From: CAZNQW01 sp964575225
GTDB lineage: Bacteria > Chloroflexota > Anaerolineae > JAAYZQ01
Direction: 5' to 3'
DNA: 6,901 nt
Assembly: GCA_964575225.1 (NCBI GenBank)
Contig: CAZNQW010000209.1
Location: 1 to 6,901 of the forward strand
Below are positions 1 to 4,901 of this stretch, one piece after another (positions within the stretch are counted from its first letter, which is position 1; every line of letters begins with the position of its first letter). Position numbers and translations under genes: made by a program. Below the pieces are notes generated by a model, which was not told the DNA's origin, searched no databases, and saw nothing but the letters and a program-made list of their open reading frames with translations.

Positions 1-38
1 CGGTAGGCCAGGCCCCATCCTTATCCATGGAGACCAGT

Positions 39-61
39 GGGGCCGATTTGAAATCGGCCCC
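39..61. repeat. Perfect palindrome with TTTGAAA core (dispersed repeat copy)
   Basis: Two perfect 11-base arms (39-49 and 51-61) flank a single central G. The core reads ATTTGAAAT and the outer ends are GGGG/CCCC. It is followed directly by CTACGGGC. A second palindrome with the same TTTGAAA core lies at 4136-4162, and the TACGGGC flank recurs near 4217 and 6622. This looks like one member of a small dispersed intergenic repeat family. No gene overlaps it and no transposase is present. Confidence 0.75.
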
Positions 62-76
62 TACGGGCACCATCGC

Positions 77-157
77 GGACGGGCATCGTCCGGGCGACAG
101 CCCGATAGGGAGAGCGGCACCTTGGTGCCGCACGAATCGGCTCTCAAACAGCCGATT
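77..157. repeat. Run of four hairpins downstream of the pyrophosphatase gene
   Basis: Four inverted repeats follow one another: GGACG/CGTCC (77-91), CGGGC/GCCCG with a GACA loop (91-104), GCGGCACC/GGTGCCGC (114-131) and AATCGGCT/AGCCGATT (135-157). The last begins inside the TAA stop of the minus-strand gene. It could act as a transcript end or RNA-stabilising structure for that gene, but no T-run follows on the minus strand, so a canonical intrinsic terminator is not supported. The rest of 1-156 holds no gene I can see. Confidence 0.55.
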
Positions 158-516
158 TAGCCGCCCTCTCCCTCGGACCGCGGGATCAGGATGGCCGCAC
201 TTGCGCCCCGGTTGTGCAGGGCCAAAATGCGCTGCGCCTCGTCGGCCGTGCACCCCAGCAGGATCTTGAACTCGGCATCCCCCTGGAGCCCATCGACGCT
301 GGCGATCAGGCCGGTCACCCCCCGCTCGGGCTGGCTGCCCACCCAGACGTCGAGGCCCTCGCCATCGGCCGAATGGGTGCCTTCCAGATAGCCATAGTCC
401 AGGGGATAGACCCAACCGGGGTAGCGGGGGTGGGGCGCGCCGCGAGGGCGGTCCAGCACCAACCTGTGATCGGCAACCAGTTGTTCCAGCCCGTGCCAAA
501 ACGATTCGCCATTCAT
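157..516 (-). CDS. Short family I inorganic pyrophosphatase-like protein
   Basis: Encodes 119 residues resembling the core of soluble family I inorganic pyrophosphatases, cytoplasmic enzymes that hydrolyse pyrophosphate to two phosphates. The strongest match is YPLDYGYLEG (residues 37-46), equivalent to the YPxNYGY substrate-site segment. It is followed by DGEGLDVWV (51-59), equivalent to the metal-binding DGDPxDxxV motif. The two outer aspartates (51, 56) are kept, the middle Asp is Glu and the Pro is Gly. EFK (82-84) aligns with the later Asp-x-Lys metal/phosphate pair, again with Asp replaced by Glu. Typical family I enzymes have about 170-200 residues, so this is a short, divergent form. 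I chose the ATG at 516 because the frame upstream to 624 runs through a good promoter; the ATG at 528 lies inside the -10 box. Activity on pyrophosphate is uncertain; another phosphoanhydride substrate is possible. Confidence 0.8.
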   Translation of the reverse strand: MNGESFWHGLEQLVADHRLVLDRPRGAPHPRYPGWVYPLDYGYLEGTHSADGEGLDVWVGSQPERGVTGLIASVDGLQGDAEFKILLGCTADEAQRILALHNRGASAAILIPRSEGEGG

Positions 517-526
517 CCTGCACGCC

Positions 527-555
527 ATTGTATCACATCTGCTTGCACGAGGCAA
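527..555 (-). promoter_or_regulatory. Promoter of the pyrophosphatase-like gene
   Basis: On the minus strand TTGCCT (550-555) and TACAAT (527-532) are separated by 17 bases, and TGA precedes the -10 to give an extended TGn element. Transcription would start near 520, leaving only about four bases before the ATG at 516. The mRNA would be essentially leaderless. Confidence 0.5.
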
Positions 556-579
556 AGAATATGCATTTTTGAGGCCCGG

Positions 580-588
580 TGGTATAAT
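580..588 (+). promoter_or_regulatory. Extended -10 promoter of the ANKH-like gene
   Basis: TGGTATAAT is a perfect TATAAT (583-588) with an upstream TG. No convincing -35 hexamer lies 16-18 bases upstream, so the extended -10 probably compensates. Start of transcription would be near 595, with a leader of about 44 bases to the ATG at 639. It is divergent from the minus-strand promoter at 527-555, and the two share the 517-638 spacer. Confidence 0.55.
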
Positions 589-628
589 GCGCGCCGTTTG
601 AAACGCGAATCGTGCCGCAGGCAAAATC

Positions 629-634
629 AGGGAG
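629..634 (+). promoter_or_regulatory. Ribosome binding site deciding the start at 639
   Basis: AGGGAG lies four bases before ATG 639. The same frame is open from a GTG at 612, which has no comparable site, so 639 is preferred. Confidence 0.6.
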
Positions 635-638
635 CGCT

Positions 639-1976
639 ATGTCGACCGAAACCCGAAAACTGCGGATGCCAGGCTTGCAGACCCTGGCACCGCCGCCCAG
701 CCTCCACCAGATCTTTGCGCTCTGGATCCCATTGGCCGCCAGCATGGTCATGATGGTCCTCGAGCCTTCGATCATCAACATCGGGCTGGGGCGCACCCGC
801 CTGCCCGAGCTAGCCCTGGCCGCCTATGGCATTGCCGCCGGACTCGCCCTGCTGGTCGAGGCGCCCATCATGATGTTGATCGACGCCTCGGTCGCCTGGG
901 CCACCGATCGGCAGGTGTTTGCCCTCCTGAGACGTTTTACCCTCATCCTGGGCCTGTTGGTCACCGCGGTGGGCTTGCTGGTTTCGGTGACACCCCTCTA
1001 CCCCCTGATCGTCGTCGACTGGATGAACATCCCGGCCGACGTGGCGACCGAGGCGCGCCCCACCCTGGCTATCCTGTCCTTTTGGCCCCTGCCCATTGCC
1101 TGGCGGCGCACCCATCAAGGCGTGTTGGTCCGCGCCGGGCAAACGACCATCATCACCATCGCCACCGCCATCCGCTTGGTGGCGTTGGCCGCGGCCATGT
1201 ACGGCGGACTGGCGCTGTGGCCCCACGGGGGCGCGGTGGTAGCCGGGTTGGCCATGGAGGTCAGCGTGGTGGTGGAAGCCCTGGTCATCACCTGGGCCAC
1301 GGGCCAGGTGCTCCGCTCGGGCCGCTTACCCGACACGACCCCCGAGGGCGAGTACCCACCCCAGACGATGGGCGCCCTCTGGCGCGCCTACAGCCCGCTG
1401 TCCACCTCCTCCATCTTGCGGCAGACCTCCCGGCCGCTGCTCAATGCGGGCATTGCCGCGGCGTTGCTGCCCCGGGCTTCGCTGGCGGCCTGGCCCGTGG
1501 CCTGGGGGTTGGCCACCCTGGTGGCGGGCCCGGCCTGGAGCCTGCAACAGCTCACAACGGCACTGGCCAAGAACGAGTCCTCCTACCGGCGCGTGCGCGA
1601 TTTTGGTCTGGCGCTGAGCGCCTCTTTGAGCGCGATCCTGGCCGTGATAGCCTTTACCCCTCTCTATTCGATGATCATGGGGGGAATCTATAACCTGTCG
1701 CCCGAGTTGCAGGAGCTGGCCCGGCCGGCCATCCAGATGCTGGCCTTTCTGCCGCTGGTGATGGGATTACAATCGGTGCTGCGCGGGCTGCTGATTCGCG
1801 CCGGTTGGACGGCCCAGGTGCGCACGGCCATGTGGATCAACGTCTCGGTGCTGGCGATCACGCTGCTGGTGGGCGCCCTATCGGGGACTCTCAACGGCGT
1901 CACCCTGGCGGCCCTGGCCACCCTGACCGGGGGATTTGCCGAACTGATCTGGCTGACCTGGCGCGCCCGATACTGA
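639..1976 (+). CDS. ANKH-like polytopic membrane transporter (MOP superfamily)
   Basis: Encodes 445 residues with a short charged N-terminus and about ten to twelve hydrophobic segments, so an inner-membrane transporter. It resembles MATE/MOP flippase-fold proteins and most closely, by eye, the ANKH family (progressive ankylosis protein). Shared features recalled from animal ANKH are an early PL...E...N.G stretch (31-49) followed by a YGIA segment (63-66), THxGVL (158-163, animal THAGIL), QxSRPxxN (262-269, animal QRISRPIVN), and a late FLP...RGLLIRAG stretch (370-389). Animal ANKH mediates export of ATP and citrate that feeds extracellular pyrophosphate; the bacterial substrate is unknown. 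The head-to-head neighbour is pyrophosphatase-like. The length fits a full transporter and there is no sign of truncation. Alternatives are a generic MATE efflux protein or a lipid-linked polysaccharide flippase. Membrane transporter is near certain; the ANKH assignment is moderate. Confidence 0.8.
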   Translation: MSTETRKLRMPGLQTLAPPPSLHQIFALWIPLAASMVMMVLEPSIINIGLGRTRLPELALAAYGIAAGLALLVEAPIMMLIDASVAWATDRQVFALLRRFTLILGLLVTAVGLLVSVTPLYPLIVVDWMNIPADVATEARPTLAILSFWPLPIAWRRTHQGVLVRAGQTTIITIATAIRLVALAAAMYGGLALWPHGGAVVAGLAMEVSVVVEALVITWATGQVLRSGRLPDTTPEGEYPPQTMGALWRAYSPLSTSSILRQTSRPLLNAGIAAALLPRASLAAWPVAWGLATLVAGPAWSLQQLTTALAKNESSYRRVRDFGLALSASLSAILAVIAFTPLYSMIMGGIYNLSPELQELARPAIQMLAFLPLVMGLQSVLRGLLIRAGWTAQVRTAMWINVSVLAITLLVGALSGTLNGVTLAALATLTGGFAELIWLTWRARY

Positions 1977-1978
1977 GC

Positions 1979-2054
1979 CGGCCCTTGGCTGGGCGATTGC
2001 GTACTATGCCGTCATGCCCGCGCAAGCGGGCATCCATGTTGTGGACCTCCGCTT
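1979..2054. repeat. Direct repeat copy 1 (76 bp) with GCAA-loop hairpin
   Basis: Matches 2213-2288 at 73 of 76 positions in the same orientation; the differences are at 2002, 2045 and 2048. It contains an 8-bp hairpin ATGCCCGC/GCGGGCAT closed by a GCAA tetraloop (2014-2033), preceded by GTC and followed by CCATG. The hairpin resembles the GTCATxCCCGCG..AGCGGGxATCC type of small repeat common in many bacterial genomes. It begins three bases after the transporter stop. Confidence 0.8.
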
Positions 2055-2057
2055 TCC

Positions 2058-2188
2058 CAGGGCGCCCTGTCGGGGCCGCGGGATCTGGCGATCCCGCGCG
2101 AGCAGGGAGGAGATAGCCACCCAGCGCTCGGCTCCCTGACCCCGGGGACGGGGTCAGGCGTCATTGCGCGTCCCCGAGGACGGGGACG
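2058..2188. repeat. Four palindromes or hairpins in the convergent spacer
   Basis: Between the two direct repeats lie CAGGGCGCCCTG (2058-2069, perfect palindrome), CGCGGGATC/GATCCCGCG with a 4-base loop (2077-2098), CCTGACCCC/GGGGTCAGG with a 6-base loop (2135-2158) and CGTCCCCG/CGGGGACG with an AGGA loop (2169-2188). All stems are perfect. None is followed by a T-run on either strand. Together they may end transcription from both convergent genes, or simply be an accumulation of small repeats. I see no coding potential here. Confidence 0.6.
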
Positions 2189-2212
2189 TGAGCAGAAGCG
2201 GCGAGCAGAGCG

Positions 2213-2288
2213 CGGCCCTTGGCTGGGCGATTGCGCACTATGCCGTCATGCCCGCGCAAGCGGGCATCCATGTTGTGGGCCCCCGCTT
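2213..2288. repeat. Direct repeat copy 2 (76 bp) with GCAA-loop hairpin
   Basis: Second copy of 1979-2054, offset 234 bases, 73 of 76 identical, with the same hairpin at 2248-2267. Two more structures follow: CGCGAG/CTCGCG with a GGTA loop (2292-2307) and the perfect palindrome ACGGCATGCCGT (2331-2342), which lies 16 bases past the stop of the minus-strand LCP gene. Confidence 0.8.
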
Positions 2289-2358
2289 ATGCGCGAGGGT
2301 ACTCGCGGCGGGGGCGACGGCCTAGGGAGAACGGCATGCCGTGCCCGGAATTACCCGA

Positions 2359-3915
2359 TCAGGGGATGGCGCAGGGGTCGTAATCGGCGCCGACCACGAT
2401 CAGAATATCCACCGCACTGGAGGGATCCGGCTGGTACCGGATGGCGTCGGGCATCAGATCCAGCGCCTGGGCCACCGTCTCAGCCACAGGCGGGCTGGCG
2501 TCGTAGACAATGACCTGGGTCTGGGCATAGTCCTGGCTGTCGGCCGGTCCGCTGTCCACAATCTGCACCCCCAGCCACACCAGAGCGTCGGCGGCCTGGT
2601 CGCCGGCGACGGCGCGCCACGAGCCGTTCTGCACGCGGATGGTGGTCTGGTTGAGATTTTCCAGGAACTCGAAATCGATGGGCCCATAGAACTCGTCGAG
2701 CAGCTCCTGGATCTTGTCGGGCAGCGGCAGCAGGACCTCGGCCCCTTCGGGGGTCAGCCAGCTTTCCACCTGCCAGGGACCAATCGACTGGCTAAAGATC
2801 TGGTTGGGGCTAAGCTTCAGGCCCATGTAGGCCAGGGCCACCACCCGGTCCATGGGCAGGTCGGTCTGGATCCTGCCCGACATGGCGTCCCACAGCGCCG
2901 GAATTTTGGGGATCAGGCTCCGATTCAACCGCTGCTGCCACAGGGCCATCAGGAGCTGGCGCTGGCGGCGCGACCGGTCAAAGTCGCTGGTGGTGATCCG
3001 CGAGCGCGCATAGAGCAGCGCGTCTTCGCCGTCCATCCAGCGGACGCCCGGCTCCATGTCGATGTCGCTGAGGGGACACTCGACGTTGACCTCCACCCCG
3101 CCGACGGCGTCCACGATCTCCATAAAGCTCTGGAAATCGACGCGCACATAGTAATGGATGGGGATGCCGAGATTGTCATAGACCACCTGCTTGACGACCT
3201 CGGGGCCGCTGCCCGGCTCCTGCACCTCGCCCCACAGATCGGCGGTGTTGATGCGGTCGTAGCCGTGGCCCGGAATGTTGACCCACAGATCGCGGGGGAT
3301 GGACAGCAGGCGCACGGTGTTGCGCTCGGCGTCCAGCGAGACCACGATCATCGTGTCGGTCCGCCAGGCGCCGTCGCCCTCGCGCCGGTCAGAGCCCAAC
3401 AGCAGGATGTGCAGATTTCCGGAGGGAATGGTCACTTGAAACTCGCCGGGGGCGATGGCCTGGGGTGCGTTGTCGGCAGTGATGAGCTGCACATCGGGCG
3501 GTCCCGGCACAAACAGCTCGCGGTCGAGCATGATGACGTCGCTCTGCAGGCAGTTTACCGACATCAGGATGTCCACGTCGGTGCCATAGCGGCCGGCCAG
3601 AGAGGACAGGGTATCGCCCTCTTGCACCACGTGGGTCACCCAATCGAGGGGCGGCACGCAGGGCGGCGGCGTGACCGGTGCGGCCGTGACCACCTCGGCC
3701 GATTGCCCCGGAGGCGTCGACACCGACAGGCTGCTGATGGAACCGCCGTCGCCGCGGCCCGGCTCGCCGGCCTTTTGGGCCGCTAGCGCGCCGGCTGCCA
3801 GCAGGGCAACGATAGCCACAAGGACCACAGCAGCTCCCACCAAAAGGCGCGTGAGCCGGTCGGGGGAGGATGAGGGCTCGTCAGAATTCGGGTGCTCCAT
3901 CTTTGGGCGGGACAT
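2359..3915 (-). CDS. LCP (LytR-CpsA-Psr) family protein with LysM and LytR_C domains
   Basis: Encodes 518 residues: a cytoplasmic N-terminus, one membrane anchor (about 22-46), a Ser/Pro/Thr-rich linker (60-90), a LysM peptidoglycan-binding domain (93-138, with VQEGDTLSSLAGRYG), an LCP catalytic domain (about 168-335) and a LytR_C domain (about 423-515). LCP landmarks are LLLGSDRR (171-178), RTDTM (185-189), SIPRD (205-209), RIN (221-223), YARSR (302-306) and the arginine cluster DRSRRQR (313-319). Known LCP enzymes act outside the membrane, transferring polyprenyl-phosphate-linked glycopolymers to peptidoglycan or cell-surface acceptors; I infer that role here. Cys86 and Cys122 flank and lie in the LysM and could form a disulfide. 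ATG 3915 is chosen because GGAGGT sits five bases upstream. The open frame to 4203 has no such signal and crosses the promoter and a palindrome. The gene is convergent with the transporter. Confidence 0.93.
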   Translation of the reverse strand: MSRPKMEHPNSDEPSSSPDRLTRLLVGAAVVLVAIVALLAAGALAAQKAGEPGRGDGGSISSLSVSTPPGQSAEVVTAAPVTPPPCVPPLDWVTHVVQEGDTLSSLAGRYGTDVDILMSVNCLQSDVIMLDRELFVPGPPDVQLITADNAPQAIAPGEFQVTIPSGNLHILLLGSDRREGDGAWRTDTMIVVSLDAERNTVRLLSIPRDLWVNIPGHGYDRINTADLWGEVQEPGSGPEVVKQVVYDNLGIPIHYYVRVDFQSFMEIVDAVGGVEVNVECPLSDIDMEPGVRWMDGEDALLYARSRITTSDFDRSRRQRQLLMALWQQRLNRSLIPKIPALWDAMSGRIQTDLPMDRVVALAYMGLKLSPNQIFSQSIGPWQVESWLTPEGAEVLLPLPDKIQELLDEFYGPIDFEFLENLNQTTIRVQNGSWRAVAGDQAADALVWLGVQIVDSGPADSQDYAQTQVIVYDASPPVAETVAQALDLMPDAIRYQPDPSSAVDILIVVGADYDPCAIP

Positions 3916-3917
3916 TC

Positions 3918-3926
3918 CACCTCCAT
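3918..3926 (-). promoter_or_regulatory. Strong ribosome binding site deciding the LCP start
   Basis: The minus strand reads GGAGGTGGA and then ATG at 3915, a near-perfect Shine-Dalgarno sequence. It excludes both the longer frame to 4203 and the in-frame ATG at 3900. Confidence 0.8.
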
Positions 3927-3936
3927 CGCGATTGCG

Positions 3937-3948
3937 CCGTGTACACGG
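3937..3948. promoter_or_regulatory. Candidate operator palindrome CCGTGTACACGG at the LCP start of transcription
   Basis: A perfect 12-bp palindrome covers the position (about 3946) where transcription from the -10 at 3953-3958 would begin. This is a typical place for a repressor, though the element could also be a chance palindrome. No regulator is identified. Confidence 0.3.
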
Positions 3949-3952
3949 GACT

Positions 3953-3961
3953 AGTATAACA
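3953..3961 (-). promoter_or_regulatory. Extended -10 promoter of the LCP gene
   Basis: The minus strand reads TGTTATACT: TATACT (3953-3958) with an upstream TG. No good -35 is seen at 16-18 bases. The predicted leader is about 31 bases and contains the strong ribosome binding site. The gene is therefore probably transcribed independently of the two-component operon upstream. The rest of 3916-4226 holds only the palindromes listed. Confidence 0.5.
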
Positions 3962-4135
3962 CACAGATTTGAAAAGTACCAGTGTGATTCCGGTCGGTTG
4001 CAGGGCCGGTTGTATTTCAGATTCGTCGGTGAGTTCGTTACGATCCTCGGGTGTCTAGCACCATTCTTCTGGAGTGCGCGCCTGTCCATCAGGACGATTG
4101 CTGCCGCGGCCTTTGGCCGTCCAATCTGGCGGGTG

Positions 4136-4162
4136 TAGAGGCGGGTTTGAAACCCGCCTCTA
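4136..4162. repeat. Perfect 27-bp palindrome with TTTGAAA core
   Basis: Thirteen-base arms (4136-4148 and 4150-4162) surround a central G, with core GGTTTGAAACC. It has the same design as 39-61 but different outer bases, so the core is kept while the arms co-vary. That fits selection on folding or a repeat family. It lies between the response regulator and LCP genes. Confidence 0.75.
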
Positions 4163-4204
4163 AGTCTGTCGTAGATGCGCATTGAAGGGGCACGGCACGC
4201 CATG

Positions 4205-4226
4205 CCCGCCTATTTGTACGGGCGGG
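4205..4226 (-). terminator. Possible transcript-end hairpin after the response regulator
   Basis: CCCGCC (4205-4210) pairs with GGCGGG (4221-4226) across a 10-base loop, directly adjoining the TGA of the response regulator at 4227-4229. No T-run follows on the minus strand, so this is at best a weak or factor-dependent terminator. The loop and right arm include TACGGGC, the flank seen beside the repeat at 39-61, so it may instead be a repeat remnant. Confidence 0.3.
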
Positions 4227-4901
4227 TCAGGGGGTTTTGGAAGGGGGCGGCACCAGCTCTTGCCGGACGGCGTACACGGCCGCCTGGACCCGGTTCTGCA
4301 AGTGCAGCTTGCCCAGGATATTCTGCAGGTGGTTTTTGACGGTGCTCTCCGACAGGACCAACTGGTCGGCGATCTCTTTGTTGGAGGATCCGGTGACGAT
4401 CAATTCCAGGACTTCGATCTCCCGGTCGGTGAGCGACTCGACAGGGCCCGAGGGGTTGGGACGTGCGGGCTCGGGCTGCTGGAACTCGTTCAGGATCTTG
4501 GTGGCAATAACGCCCGAAAAGTGGGCCTCGCCCCGCGCCACCCCCGCGATGACCTCGAACAACAGATTGGCCTTCAGGTCCTTGGTCAGGTAGCCTTGGG
4601 CGCCGCTCTTGATGGCCTCAAACAGGTCTTTTTCGTCTTCCGACACGGTGATCATGACAATGTGCGTGTTGGGCAGTTCGCGCTTGATGGCCCGGGTCGC
4701 TTCCAGCCCGTTGCAATTGGGCATCATCACGTCCATCAGGATCACATCGGGTTTGGTCTCGCGGGCCAGGGCGATGGCTTCGCATCCGTCGCCGGCCTCG
4801 CCCACCACCTCCATATCGGTGCGGGATTGGAGCACGGCCTCCACCCCTTTGCGAAAGAGAACGTGGTCGTCGACCAGCAAAATGCGGATCGGTGGGGTCA
4901 T
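4227..4901 (-). CDS. NarL/FixJ-type response regulator (REC + LuxR HTH)
   Basis: Encodes 224 residues, the usual length for the family. The receiver domain (about 5-120) has the acidic pair Asp11-Asp12, the phospho-acceptor Asp57 in VILMDVMMP, the switch Thr85 in MIT and Lys107 in YLTKD, so it should be phosphorylatable. A Pro-rich linker (142-153) leads to a LuxR-type helix-turn-helix (157-213) with LTDREIEVLELI, NKEIADQL and SESTVKNHL, which binds DNA. It is a cytoplasmic transcription factor, and its partner is the kinase encoded immediately upstream. The ATG overlaps the kinase TGA as ATGA, and a GGAGAGG site lies in the end of the kinase gene, so translation is probably coupled. Target genes are not shown by the sequence; the adjacent LCP gene is one candidate. 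Confidence 0.95.
   Translation of the reverse strand: MTPPIRILLVDDHVLFRKGVEAVLQSRTDMEVVGEAGDGCEAIALARETKPDVILMDVMMPNCNGLEATRAIKRELPNTHIVMITVSEDEKDLFEAIKSGAQGYLTKDLKANLLFEVIAGVARGEAHFSGVIATKILNEFQQPEPARPNPSGPVESLTDREIEVLELIVTGSSNKEIADQLVLSESTVKNHLQNILGKLHLQNRVQAAVYAVRQELVPPPSKTP

Noticed and set aside
1977..2358. CRISPR array or tRNA in the repeat-rich spacer
   Set aside because: Only two copies of the long repeat exist, the intervening bases are other hairpins rather than a spacer of constant length, and no cloverleaf or CCA-ending structure is visible.
2341..3786. 481-residue open frame on the plus strand
   Set aside because: It is fully antisense to the LCP gene, whose domains are unmistakable. 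Its His/Asp/Gly-rich product has no recognisable family, as expected from the antisense of a GC-rich gene.
3916..4203. N-terminal extension of the LCP frame
   Set aside because: A strong ribosome binding site supports ATG 3915. The extension covers the extended -10 and the 27-bp palindrome and would put 96 extra residues ahead of the membrane anchor.
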